Origin: Marinitoga hydrogenitolerans DSM 16785
Lineage (GTDB): Bacteria; Thermotogota; Thermotogae; Petrotogales; Petrotogaceae
Assembly: GCF_900129175.1 (NCBI RefSeq)
Contig: NZ_FQUI01000003.1
Span: 1-64,000, forward strand
Reading direction: 5' to 3'
DNA length: 64,000 bases
The stretch's first letter is position 1; every line of letters begins with the position of its first letter. The notes beneath the pieces were generated by a model. That model was not told the origin of the DNA. It searched no databases and was given only the letters and a program-made list of their open reading frames with translations. Below are positions 1-7,602 of the stretch, piece after piece. A program made the translations under genes and the position numbers.

Positions 1-14
1 AAAATAACAAAAAA

Positions 15-33
15 GCGAGAGATTATCTCTCGC
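15..33. terminator. Terminator of the tRNA cluster
   Basis: An 8-bp stem (gcgagaga/tctctcgc, 15-22 with 26-33) has a 3-nt loop and A/T runs on both sides. On the minus strand it ends with six U, directly after the last tRNA (His). It could also stop plus-strand transcription. Confidence 0.85.
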
Positions 34-42
34 TTTTTTGTT

Positions 43-118
43 TGGGGTGGCATGTGGGATTTGAACCCACGACATCCTGATCCACAGTCAGGCGTTCTAC
101 CACTGAACTAATGCCACC
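43..118 (-). tRNA. tRNA-His (GTG)
   Basis: A full cloverleaf reads on the minus strand. The acceptor GTGGCAT pairs with ATGCCAC, the anticodon loop is CTGTGGA (anticodon GTG), and the T arm carries GGGTTCAAATCCC. There is a G at position -1 opposite C73, the identity element of tRNA-His. CCA is encoded at 45-43. It is the last of four tRNAs in one transcript. Confidence 0.97.
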
Positions 119-138
119 ATCACTAAATAAAAATAAGG

Positions 139-215
139 TGGCGCGCCCAGAGGGACTCGAACCCCCAACCCTTGGATTAGAAATCCAATGCTCTATCCTA
201 TTGAGCTATGGGCGC
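139..215 (-). tRNA. tRNA-Arg (TCT)
   Basis: A cloverleaf reads on the minus strand. The anticodon stem is TTGGA/TCCAA with loop TTTCTAA, so the anticodon is TCT (AGA codons, common in this AT-rich genome). The discriminator is G73 and CCA is encoded at 141-139. It abuts the Gly tRNA with no gap. Confidence 0.97.
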
Positions 216-291
216 TGGAGCGGCCGACGAGACTCGAACTCGCAACCCCTGGCTTGGAAGGCCAGTGTTCTACCAATTGAACTACAGCCGC
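216..291 (-). tRNA. tRNA-Gly (TCC)
   Basis: A cloverleaf reads on the minus strand. The anticodon stem is CTGGC/GCCAG with loop CTTCCAA, so the anticodon is TCC. T73 and an encoded CCA (218-216) are present, and the next tRNA begins at the following base. Confidence 0.97.
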
Positions 292-314
292 ACTTTTAAA
301 AAGTCGCCACCTTC

Positions 315-390
315 TGGTCGGAGCGACTGGGATCGAACCAGCGACCTCCGGTTCCCAAGACCGGCGCGCTACCATCTGCGCTACGCTCCG
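315..390 (-). tRNA. tRNA-Pro (TGG)
   Basis: A cloverleaf reads on the minus strand. The acceptor CGGAGCG pairs with CGCTCCG, and the 5' C is typical of bacterial tRNA-Pro. The anticodon loop is CTTGGGA (TGG). CCA is encoded at 317-315. It is the first tRNA of the transcript. Confidence 0.97.
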
Positions 391-422
391 ACACGTCAAT
401 CTTAATCAGACGTCCGAGAATT

Positions 423-451
423 ATAATACCACAAAAATCATTACCAGTCAA
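423..451 (-). promoter_or_regulatory. Promoter of the tRNA cluster
   Basis: On the minus strand, TTGACT (446-451) is followed after 17 bp by TATTAT (423-428), about 33 bp ahead of tRNA-Pro. The shifted hexamer TATAAT would give a 20-bp spacer and is less likely. Confidence 0.75.
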
Positions 452-480
452 GTAAAAAAATATTTCAAGATTTTTACAAG

Positions 481-1188
481 TTATAAATCATCTAAATTCT
501 TAATTATTTTTTGAAGTACATCAGGTTCTTCATAAAATGAAATTAACTCTCCATTTTTTAATAAAATAGTTAAGCAAAAACTTTCCAAATATGGTTTATG
601 TAAAGTTCTTATTTGTTTATTGGGTATAAACAAATCCTGCATTTTTGCATAGTATAATTCTTGTTTCCCTTTTATATCATATAAATTATACGACTCAATA
701 TCCTCTTTTGAAATTATTTGATTATAATAATCACCATTTGGTGTTTTAAGAGAATATGCAATGTGGTTTTCTCCGATTGCAAATGTGGAAGAAATTAATT
801 TTCCAATTTCTTCTAGGGAAGAAATTTCCCCACGACCAAAAAACAAATGATAAAAATTCCAATCTTTAAAATTAAAATTGTTATTTTTAATATGTTCTTT
901 TAAAATATCAAATTTTTTTTCCTCATTAGCCGCAACTAAAAAAATACCAGAAACAACTAATAGATAAAACAAAATGAAAAAATTAGTGAACCCAAAAAGC
1001 AAAGCAAATGCTTCGCTTCCAAGAATAGTTGCAGCTAGAAATGAAAACGCTTGTTTTCCTCTGTTTTTTAGAATATGATAAAAAATTATGAATAATATTA
1101 ATGAAATGAGAAAAAATAACCAGCCTTTTATAAATAGTTGAAAAAAAGGTATTAATCCAAATATAATTGACAATATTAAATAATTCAT
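481..1188 (-). CDS. Membrane protein of unknown function, downstream of mnmE
   Basis: A 235-residue protein I do not recognise. About the first 90 residues are strongly hydrophobic and can hold three to four membrane segments. The rest is soluble and mixed-charge and would lie on one side of the membrane. The ATG at 1188 follows AGGTG with a 6-nt gap. An upstream start at 1212 in the same frame would overlap mnmE and has no better ribosome site. It begins 8 bp after the mnmE stop, so the two are probably co-transcribed. A link to tRNA modification is not implied. Confidence 0.75.
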   Translation of the reverse strand: MNYLILSIIFGLIPFFQLFIKGWLFFLISLILFIIFYHILKNRGKQAFSFLAATILGSEAFALLFGFTNFFILFYLLVVSGIFLVAANEEKKFDILKEHIKNNNFNFKDWNFYHLFFGRGEISSLEEIGKLISSTFAIGENHIAYSLKTPNGDYYNQIISKEDIESYNLYDIKGKQELYYAKMQDLFIPNKQIRTLHKPYLESFCLTILLKNGELISFYEEPDVLQKIIKNLDDL

Positions 1189-1196
1189 ATATACAC

Positions 1197-2540
1197 CTAC
1201 TTTCCCACACAAAAGTTTCCAAAAATGTTATCTAGGAGTGTTTCTGTATAATCTTCACCAGTTAATTCGTTTAATCCTTCAATAGCTTTTCTAACATCAA
1301 ACATTATAGCATCATTTGTTAATCCGATTTCTATACTTTCAATAGCTTTTTTTATTGAATCAATAGCCTTTTTCACTGATAATTTTTGTCTTTCGTTAAT
1401 AAGAGTAAATTCATTTGTAATAACATTATTTTTAAGTTTTTTATATATTAAATCTTCAAGATTTTTAATATTTCCACTTGAAGCAGAGATTCTGACAATA
1501 TCATGATCTTTCCATGGAATTTCAAAATTATCTTCATTTTTAATATCTGATTTATTAATTACAATAATAATTTCTTTATTTTTTAAATTTTTTAGTTTTT
1601 CATAAATTTCAATATCGTATTCTTCAATACCTGTGATATTATCCAGAACAAATAGAATTAATTTTGATTCTTCAATAGCCTTTATAGATCTCTCAACACC
1701 TATTTTTTCAACAATATCATCTGTTCTTCGTATTCCTGCAGTATCAATAGATTTTATATAAATACCTCTAATATTAAGATTTTCTTCAATGGTATCACGT
1801 GTAGTGCCGGGAATATCTGTTACTATTGCTCTATCCTTTCTGAGTAAGGCATTTAATAATGTTGATTTTCCAGCATTTGGTTTTCCAACTATTGCCATTT
1901 TTATGCCATCAATAGCAGATATACCATTATCAGCATTTTCATACAAGTATTCTAATTCATTCATTATAAAATTTAAAGAATTAAGAAATTCAAAATTATC
2001 AACCTCAAAATCATCGGGATAATCCATTTCAACTTCAATTCTTGCGGCAATATTGAACAATTCATTTTTTAACTTTTTTATTCTTTGTGAAAGTTTTCCT
2101 TCCATTTGATTAGCCGCAGCTTTTAAAGCAAAATCAGAGTTTGCATGGATCAATTCGTTTATAGCTTCAGCTTTTACTAAATCCATTTTTTTATTCATTA
2201 CAGCTCTTTTTGAAAATTCACCGGGTAAAGCTTCTCTAATACCTTTGGATAAAATTAAATTTAAAATTTTTTTTGTTACTAAGATACCGCCATGACCAAA
2301 AATTTCAAGCATATCTTCACCAGTATAACTTTTTGGCCCTTTATGATAAACCCATGTAACTTCATCTAATATTTCATTGTCTTTTTTGATCCACCCATAA
2401 TACATTTTTTTTGGTTCGGGATTTTTTATATTAAATATTTCATCAATAAACTTTAAAACTTTTGTTCCACTAAGCCTTATAACAGAAATGGCTCCTGTTC
2501 CTAAAGGAGAAGAAATAGCTGCTATTGTATCAAAAATCAT
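1197..2540 (-). CDS. mnmE: tRNA modification GTPase MnmE
   Basis: MnmE works with MnmG to add the (carboxy)methylaminomethyl group at U34 of tRNAs reading split codon boxes, using folate and GTP. The 447-residue protein has the N-terminal folate-binding domain, then a G domain with P-loop GKPNAGKST (residues 219-227) followed by the IPGTTRD switch. It ends in the helical domain with C-terminal FCVGK, close to the family FC(I/V)GK end that carries the essential cysteine. The ATG at 2540 follows GGGAGTG at good spacing; a start seven codons upstream lacks a site. MnmG is not in the window. Confidence 0.97.
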   Translation of the reverse strand: MIFDTIAAISSPLGTGAISVIRLSGTKVLKFIDEIFNIKNPEPKKMYYGWIKKDNEILDEVTWVYHKGPKSYTGEDMLEIFGHGGILVTKKILNLILSKGIREALPGEFSKRAVMNKKMDLVKAEAINELIHANSDFALKAAANQMEGKLSQRIKKLKNELFNIAARIEVEMDYPDDFEVDNFEFLNSLNFIMNELEYLYENADNGISAIDGIKMAIVGKPNAGKSTLLNALLRKDRAIVTDIPGTTRDTIEENLNIRGIYIKSIDTAGIRRTDDIVEKIGVERSIKAIEESKLILFVLDNITGIEEYDIEIYEKLKNLKNKEIIIVINKSDIKNEDNFEIPWKDHDIVRISASSGNIKNLEDLIYKKLKNNVITNEFTLINERQKLSVKKAIDSIKKAIESIEIGLTNDAIMFDVRKAIEGLNELTGEDYTETLLDNIFGNFCVGK

Positions 2541-2619
2541 AAAATCACTCCCGAATAACATTTTATATTATTATACCACTAAAAAATATCATTATATGAA
2601 ATATTACGTGAAAAAACAA

Positions 2620-2648
2620 TTGACATAACAAAGATATTTTGATATAAT
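2620..2648 (+). promoter_or_regulatory. Promoter of the GNAT gene at 2680
   Basis: TTGACA (2620-2625), 17 bp, TATAAT (2643-2648): a perfect sigma-70-type consensus, 31 bp ahead of the start codon. Confidence 0.9.
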
Positions 2649-2679
2649 TTTCGCAATATAGACAAGGAGGGGATATGAA

Positions 2680-3204
2680 ATGACGGGGTATTTAGTTAAG
2701 TTGAGAGCGTATTCAAAAAAAGATTTAGATAAAACGTTAGAATATATTAATGATTTAGAAGTAAGAAAATATATAAATCCAGGAATAGTCTTTCCATTTC
2801 GTTATGAAGATGAAGAAAAATGGTATGAAAGTATTAATCCTGATAATGGCGGAAAATATACTTTTGCAATTGAAAAAATAGAGGATAATAAATATATAGG
2901 TGGATGTGGAATTAATGAAATTGATTGGAAAAATTCTGTAGCGACGGTTGGTATTTTTATAGGAAAACCATTTTGGAATAAAGGATATGGAACTGAAGCT
3001 ATGAAATTATTGGTTAATTTTGTTTTTAATGAGATGAATATAAATAAAGTAAAATTAAGTGTATTTAGTTTTAATAAAAGAGCGATTAGATCTTATGAAA
3101 AAATAGGGTTTAAGGTTGAAGGAGTATTAAGAGAAGAGATTTTTAGAGATGGAATATATCATGATGAAATAATAATGGGAATTTTAAGAAAAGAGTGGGT
3201 ATAA
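2680..3204 (+). CDS. GNAT N-acetyltransferase (RimJ/SpeG-like)
   Basis: A 174-residue acetyl-CoA-dependent N-acetyltransferase of the RimJ/RimL-SpeG type. The acetyl-CoA pyrophosphate loop NKGYGTEA starts at about residue 100, followed by the amphipathic helix and the family's NKRAIRSYEKIGFK block. The acceptor is not readable from sequence; spermidine and ribosomal protein N-termini are the usual candidates. AGGAGGGG lies 7-9 nt ahead of the ATG. An earlier ATG at 2674 is out of frame and stops after two codons. It is transcribed alone from a consensus promoter. Confidence 0.88.
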   Translation: MTGYLVKLRAYSKKDLDKTLEYINDLEVRKYINPGIVFPFRYEDEEKWYESINPDNGGKYTFAIEKIEDNKYIGGCGINEIDWKNSVATVGIFIGKPFWNKGYGTEAMKLLVNFVFNEMNINKVKLSVFSFNKRAIRSYEKIGFKVEGVLREEIFRDGIYHDEIIMGILRKEWV

Positions 3205-3358
3205 TAATATTAAAATATTTTATTTAAGAAAACGTATTGGTAGTATGTGAGGTTTTATGTAAAAACCTATTTCTGAATAGTATTCTGAAAATAAATTTAA
3301 TTGTTGAATTGAAAAATATCATTTTAGATTTTTGAAATAATTTATGATTTTTAAAAAA

Positions 3359-3379
3359 AGCAGCGTGATTTACGCTGCT
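3359..3379. terminator. Bidirectional terminator between convergent GNAT genes
   Basis: Stem agcagcgt/acgctgct (3359-3366 with 3372-3379), a 5-nt loop, seven A on one side and six or more T on the other. It sits just after the minus-strand GNAT stop and about 155 bp after the plus-strand GNAT stop. I see no gene in 3205-3358. Confidence 0.9.
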
Positions 3380-3382
3380 TTT

Positions 3383-4228
3383 TTAGTGAATCCGTTTTTC
3401 CATTTCTATTTGTTTTAAAAAAGGAGTAAATTCATATTTTTTTATCAATGAATATAATGGATCATTTTCTGGTAAAGAGACAATAGTTACATTTTTAAAA
3501 TTTAAATCAGCAAATCTATTTAGCAAATCTTCTAAAATTTCTTCGTATTTTGTTGGGTCGATTATTGGCGAAGTATCAACGATAAAAGCACCTTCTTTTG
3601 TTGTTCCCCAAACAACATATCCTATAGTAAATCCTTTTTGGATTATTTTTTCCATTTGATACCTATCTCTTGATAATTCTAAAGTTTTTGGTTCTCTTTG
3701 CCAATTTGGATTTCTTCCAATATAATGTAAAGCTTCAACAGCTCTATCATGAATCCATTTATGGTCTGTTATTGTATATTTGAATTTTGGTTTATTTATT
3801 TTATCTAAATATTTGATAAAACTTTCCAATATGCGTTTTTCTTTGAACCCATGTTTTTGATAAAATTTCTTTGCATTAATTTCTTCATTAACAACTTCCA
3901 GAGTTATCTTGGTAATACCTTTCCATTTCATTTTTTCGGTGGTGTAGTATAAAAGTTCAGAACCATATCCTTTTAATCTAAATTCTTTTAAAAAACCAAA
4001 AGCATCAATTCTTCCTCTTACTCCTCTAATAGAGACTAATGAAAAACCTATTGGTTTATCTTTTTCATAAACAATATAAGAATCATCTAAAGAGATTGAA
4101 TTTTCTCTCAAATCATGCTCAAATGAGGTTATTGTCCAATTAATGGGAACGGTATAATCTTTGAAAGTTTGATTCACCAGGTCAACAATAGCAATCTTAG
4201 GAACTTCAGAAGCTTTTTTAAATTCCAT
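3383..4228 (-). CDS. GNAT acetyltransferase with a second C-terminal domain
   Basis: A 281-residue protein. Residues 1-140 form a standard GNAT domain with RLKGYGSELL (about 84-93) as the acetyl-CoA loop and NAKKFYQKHGFKEKR as the late motif. Residues 150-281 keep a GNAT-like beta pattern (IVDTSPIIDPTKYEE, then a helix, then VTIVSLPENDPLYSLIKKYEF) but lack a clear pyrophosphate loop. It may be a degenerate second GNAT fold that binds substrate. The start follows GGGGGG at suitable spacing. The gene is transcribed alone and ends on a strong terminator. The substrate is unknown. Confidence 0.82.
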   Translation of the reverse strand: MEFKKASEVPKIAIVDLVNQTFKDYTVPINWTITSFEHDLRENSISLDDSYIVYEKDKPIGFSLVSIRGVRGRIDAFGFLKEFRLKGYGSELLYYTTEKMKWKGITKITLEVVNEEINAKKFYQKHGFKEKRILESFIKYLDKINKPKFKYTITDHKWIHDRAVEALHYIGRNPNWQREPKTLELSRDRYQMEKIIQKGFTIGYVVWGTTKEGAFIVDTSPIIDPTKYEEILEDLLNRFADLNFKNVTIVSLPENDPLYSLIKKYEFTPFLKQIEMEKRIH

Positions 4229-4304
4229 AAAAATCCCCCCTTTTTGTGTTTCTATTATAAATTATAACATAATTATAAATAAAATTTTAGATTTAACCTA
4301 AAAA

Positions 4305-4336
4305 CATAAAAACTGGCTTTTAAGCCAGTTTTTATG
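4305..4336 (-). terminator. Terminator after fliS
   Basis: A perfect 15-bp inverted repeat (4305-4319 with 4322-4336) whose core is actggctt/aagccagt. It overlaps the fliS stop codon and has a U-rich end on the minus strand. Confidence 0.85.
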
Positions 4337-4775
4337 TTGAAATATCTAATCCTTTTCTTGTTGGTTGGTTAACCTGTTGTTTTATCACGTTTCCAGCCTG
4401 TTTCATAGCTTCTCGCCATGCTTCTAATAGAGTGTTTAATAAAGATTTTATTTCTTCTAAAATCTCAATGTTTTTGTTTAAATTTGCTTCTAAAAGCCGC
4501 CTATACATGTAGTTATATAGAGACCTTAAATTTTTAGAGATTTCTCCGCCTTTTTCCATATCTAAAGATAAATTTAATTCCATAATAATATCTTCGACTC
4601 TGACAATTTGATTATGTGCCTCGGCTATTTTTTTGTTTTTTATCATGTTGATAGCTCTATTTAGCCTTTCTATTGAATTTAAATATAATAATTCTACCAG
4701 TTTTGCCGGACTGGCAGTTTTCACCATATTTTCTACATAACTATTTGCATTTTGGAAATTATTTGGTTGATACAT
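4332..4775 (-). CDS. fliS: Flagellar export chaperone FliS
   Basis: FliS binds the disordered C-terminus of flagellin in the cytoplasm, prevents early polymerisation and delivers it to the export gate. The 147-residue, all-helical protein has the family start pattern (NSYVENMVKTASPAKLVELLYLNSIERLNRA) and the central helix with KIAEAHNQIVRVEDIIMELNLSLD. The tail is slightly longer than in enteric FliS. The stop codon of the upstream gene is 9 bp away and GAGGTGG lies in that gap, so the pair is one operon. Confidence 0.93.
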   Translation of the reverse strand: MYQPNNFQNANSYVENMVKTASPAKLVELLYLNSIERLNRAINMIKNKKIAEAHNQIVRVEDIIMELNLSLDMEKGGEISKNLRSLYNYMYRRLLEANLNKNIEILEEIKSLLNTLLEAWREAMKQAGNVIKQQVNQPTRKGLDIST

Positions 4776-4784
4776 TTAACCACC

Positions 4785-5390
4785 TCACTCGATTTCACCA
4801 ATAGCTCTTTGAAATGCTTTTTTGAAAATTTCCAAAATTTCAGAAAATTCGTAATCAAGTATATCAGAGATTTCTACATTATCAGAAATATTTTGTGATT
4901 CTATAATTTTTTCCAAAATTTCTTTTTGTTTGTCCATTTCTTCTTTTGTTATGAAGGGTTTATTTAACACTTTTGAAGCCTGTGAAAGTATCGTATTCAT
5001 AGCCTGTAACCCTTCAGCTAAAGCATTAATCATCTTGTGTCCCTCTTTAGTATTTAACATGACCTCTTTTGATATAGAACTTAAAGAGTTTTCAATTTTA
5101 TAGATATACTGTTCTCCTTCTAACAGTAATTTTCTAACAAGGCCATATAAATCGTCAAAAATCAATTCTATTTCTTCTCCACCTTCGAAAAAAGCATTTT
5201 TTATTTCATCATAAAATTTCATAGGAATTTCTTTTTCATTTATTTTCATTCCAGTAAGAACAGAGTTTCTTCTTTCTGTTTGAAAAAAGTTAACTAATTC
5301 ATTAAAATTATTAAATTGATCCTTTGAAAATATCCTTTCAAAAATTTGATTATCTGATTCATATATAACCTTTACTTTTATATTATCCAT
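4785..5390 (-). CDS. Unknown protein co-transcribed with fliS
   Basis: A 201-residue acidic protein I do not recognise. No signal peptide or membrane segment is visible. An N-terminal alpha/beta region is followed by long helices (about 85-200) with heptad-like spacing, including ALAEGLQAMNTILSQASKVL, which suggests a coiled-coil or helical bundle. It lies directly upstream of fliS in the same transcript, so a role in flagellar assembly is plausible by context only. AGGAGG stands 7-8 nt ahead of the ATG. Confidence 0.8.
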   Translation of the reverse strand: MDNIKVKVIYESDNQIFERIFSKDQFNNFNELVNFFQTERRNSVLTGMKINEKEIPMKFYDEIKNAFFEGGEEIELIFDDLYGLVRKLLLEGEQYIYKIENSLSSISKEVMLNTKEGHKMINALAEGLQAMNTILSQASKVLNKPFITKEEMDKQKEILEKIIESQNISDNVEISDILDYEFSEILEIFKKAFQRAIGEIE

Positions 5391-5436
5391 AAAAATTACC
5401 TCCTGGATTATCTCATATTTTATATCGTCTGATACA

Positions 5437-5465
5437 ATTATAACATTAATTCATCTAAAAAACAA
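5437..5465 (-). promoter_or_regulatory. Promoter of the fliS operon
   Basis: On the minus strand TTGTTT (5460-5465), 17 bp, TATAAT (5437-5442), 47 bp ahead of the first gene. It reads as an ordinary sigma-70-type promoter, not a sigma-28 flagellar one. Confidence 0.7.
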
Positions 5466-5520
5466 AGGATATTGTAAAAAACATTTAATATTAAAAATAC
5501 GATTTTGACAAGAAATAATG

Positions 5521-5570
5521 TTGACAATAAAAGAAAAAAAGAATATAATAATAAACGTATTGTTTATTAT
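5521..5570 (+). promoter_or_regulatory. Polyamine operon promoter with overlapping operator
   Basis: TTGACA (5521-5526), 17 bp, TATAAT (5544-5549): consensus. A 9-bp inverted repeat, ataataaac and gtttattat (5548-5556 and 5562-5570), is separated by gtatt. It covers the end of the -10 element and the likely start point, so a bound dimer would block initiation. The XRE-cupin regulator encoded 138 bp downstream is the natural candidate ligand. The region 5391-5707 (317 bp) otherwise holds the divergent fliS promoter and a roughly 150-nt untranslated leader in which I see no known riboswitch. Confidence 0.65.
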
Positions 5571-5707
5571 AGTACACATAATAGAGAAAAAAATATCGTT
5601 TTATTCGCGTGAGAAATTATTAAATATTTTGTAATAGGCTTAAATAAAAGATTATATGTGCTTATTATAAAAAACAAAAAAGATATATTAAAAATACAGG
5701 TGATATT

Positions 5708-6241
5708 ATGAAGATAGGTGAAAAGCTTAAAAGATTAAGACTTTCAAGAGGTTTGACTCAAGAAGAGTTAGCAACAAGAGCCGATTTAACGCGTGGGTTT
5801 ATTTCGCAATTAGAAAGGGATTTAACTTCACCTACTCTTGAAAGTTTAGAAATGATTTTAAGAGCATTAGGAACTAATTTAAAAGAGTTTTTTTCTGATT
5901 TTGAAGAAAAAAAGATTATATATAAAAAATCTGAAAGAGTACCAATGTATGATACACCAGAAGGTGTAAAAGAAGAGTTACTTATGACTGATACGGAAGT
6001 AAAAAGGATTGAACCGATGATAGTGGAATTAGAACCAATGAGTCAAACAGAAGAAGAAAATTATCATGAAGGTTCGGAATTTGGATATATTTTAGAAGGA
6101 AATATTGAATTATGGTTAGATGATGTTAAATATAAAGCGAAAACAGGAGATGCATTTTATTTTAAATCAGACAAAATACATTATATAAAAAATTCCAGCA
6201 AAAAGAAAAAAGCAAAAATTTTATGGATAGAAATACAGTAA
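5708..6241 (+). CDS. XRE-cupin transcriptional regulator of the polyamine operon
   Basis: A 177-residue regulator. Residues 4-60 are an XRE helix-turn-helix (KIGEKLKRLRLSRGLTQEEL, then RGFISQLERDLTSPTLESL), and residues 105-175 are a cupin (NYHEGSEFGYILEG, GDAFYFKSDKIHYIKN). This layout matches the PuuR/SinR-cupin group, members of which sense polyamines or amino acids through the cupin. It is the first gene of the operon with speD and speE, only 23 bp ahead of speD. That suggests local feedback on spermidine synthesis. The promoter carries an inverted repeat that could be its own operator. The ligand is inferred from context. Confidence 0.88.
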   Translation: MKIGEKLKRLRLSRGLTQEELATRADLTRGFISQLERDLTSPTLESLEMILRALGTNLKEFFSDFEEKKIIYKKSERVPMYDTPEGVKEELLMTDTEVKRIEPMIVELEPMSQTEEENYHEGSEFGYILEGNIELWLDDVKYKAKTGDAFYFKSDKIHYIKNSSKKKKAKILWIEIQ

Positions 6242-6264
6242 AAATTCCATGGGGAGGGTTGTAT

Positions 6265-6660
6265 ATGGCAAAATCATTAGGTAGACATATTATAGCAGAA
6301 TTTTATGAATGTGATAAAGATATATTAGATGATGTAGATAAAATTGAAGAATTAATGAAAAAAGCTTCTATTGAATCGGGAGCTACAATTGTGACTTCAA
6401 CTTTCCACCGATTTTTGCCCCATGGGGTGAGTGGAGCTGTTATTGTTTCTGAATCGCATTTTGCAATTCATACATGGCCTGAATACGGATATGCATCTGT
6501 TGATATTTATACTTGTGGGGATCATGTAGATCCGTGGAAAAGTTTTGAATTTTTAAAAAAAGCATTTGATTCTCAAAGAGCACAAACAATTGAACATTTA
6601 AGAGGGGTATATGAGGAAATCGGAATTGATGAAAATTCACCACATAAAGTGGAAGTTTAA
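6265..6660 (+). CDS. speD: S-adenosylmethionine decarboxylase proenzyme, class 1B
   Basis: SpeD decarboxylates S-adenosylmethionine to supply the aminopropyl donor for SpeE. The 131-residue proenzyme carries the self-cleavage site SESHFAIHTWPE. Cleavage before Ser64 would create the pyruvoyl cofactor. His69 and Cys84 fall where the Thermotoga maritima enzyme has its catalytic His68 and Cys83. The ATG at 6265 follows GGGGAGGG at 6-8 nt. An upstream in-frame start at 6223 would overlap the regulator and has no ribosome site. A 12-bp gap leads to speE. Confidence 0.96.
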   Translation: MAKSLGRHIIAEFYECDKDILDDVDKIEELMKKASIESGATIVTSTFHRFLPHGVSGAVIVSESHFAIHTWPEYGYASVDIYTCGDHVDPWKSFEFLKKAFDSQRAQTIEHLRGVYEEIGIDENSPHKVEV

Positions 6661-6672
6661 GGAGGGGTAAAA

Positions 6673-7554
6673 ATGGAAAAGAATCTTGAACCAGGTAGAC
6701 ATTTATTATATATGGAATGGTATACAGGTGGAGATGTTGGATTATTTATGAAAATGAATAGAGTTTTATTTTCAGGTCAAAGTGAATATCAGAGAGTTGA
6801 TGTTTTTGAAAATCCAGAGTTGGGAAGAGTTTTTTCATTAGATGGTATTACAATGACAACAGAAGTTGATGAATTTATGTATCATGAAATGTTAGTGCAT
6901 GTGCCAATGTTCATTCATCCTAATCCAAAAAGAGTATTAATCATTGGTGGTGGAGATGGTGGTTCTACAAGAGAAGCTTTAAAACATCCATCTGTTGAAG
7001 AAGTTATATTGTGTGAAATAGACCCTATGGTAATTGAAGCAGCAAGAAATTATTTACCTACAACAAGTGTGGAATTTAATAATCCTAAATTAAAGATAGT
7101 AAACGAAAATGGTGCAGAATATGTAAAACAATTTGAAAATTATTTTGATGTGATTATTGTTGATTCTACAGATCCTACTGCAGGTGAAGGAGGACATTTA
7201 TTTACAGAAGATTTTTATAAAGCATGTAATAACGCATTAACAGAAAATGGAGTGTTTTCAGCGGAGACAGAAGATCCTTTTTATGATAGAGCATGGGTTG
7301 GAATTGCATATAACAGGATAAAGAGTGCATTTCCTATTACAAAAGTATATATGGGATTCATGACAACGTATCCTTCTGGAATGTGGAGCTATACATTTGC
7401 ATCAAAAGGATTAGATCCATTAAAAGATTTTGATCCAGAAAAAGTAAGAAGTTTTGAAAAGAGAGATACATTAAAGTATTACAATGAAGAAATTCATGTT
7501 GCAAGTTTTGCTTTACCGAACTTTGTAAAAAAATTAATTGGTATAGAAAAATAA
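6673..7554 (+). CDS. speE: Polyamine aminopropyltransferase (spermidine synthase)
   Basis: SpeE moves the aminopropyl group from decarboxylated SAM to putrescine or a longer polyamine. The 293-residue protein has the N-terminal beta domain, the Rossmann motif VLIIGGGDGGSTREALKHP (about 93-111), the adenine-binding ENGAEYV, and the catalytic stretch DVIIVDSTDPTAGEGGHLF. In thermophiles related enzymes accept several amines, so the product may include thermospermine or norspermine types. It is the last gene of the operon and its stop codon merges with the terminator. No speA or speB gene for putrescine is in the window. Confidence 0.95.
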   Translation: MEKNLEPGRHLLYMEWYTGGDVGLFMKMNRVLFSGQSEYQRVDVFENPELGRVFSLDGITMTTEVDEFMYHEMLVHVPMFIHPNPKRVLIIGGGDGGSTREALKHPSVEEVILCEIDPMVIEAARNYLPTTSVEFNNPKLKIVNENGAEYVKQFENYFDVIIVDSTDPTAGEGGHLFTEDFYKACNNALTENGVFSAETEDPFYDRAWVGIAYNRIKSAFPITKVYMGFMTTYPSGMWSYTFASKGLDPLKDFDPEKVRSFEKRDTLKYYNEEIHVASFALPNFVKKLIGIEK

Positions 7555-7583
7555 AAAAACGGTGGTAATTCCACCGTTTTTTT
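7553..7583 (+). terminator. Terminator after speE
   Basis: acggtgg/ccaccgt stem with flanking A7/T7 runs (7553-7565 with 7571-7583) and loop taatt. It starts inside the speE stop codon. Confidence 0.92.
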
Positions 7584-7602
7584 ATACGTTGGGAGTGAGT
7601 GT

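Noticed and set aside
111-405. Short open frames across the tRNA cluster on both strands
   Set aside because: They coincide with four well-folded tRNAs and contain their conserved T-arm and anticodon sequences; no ribosome sites.
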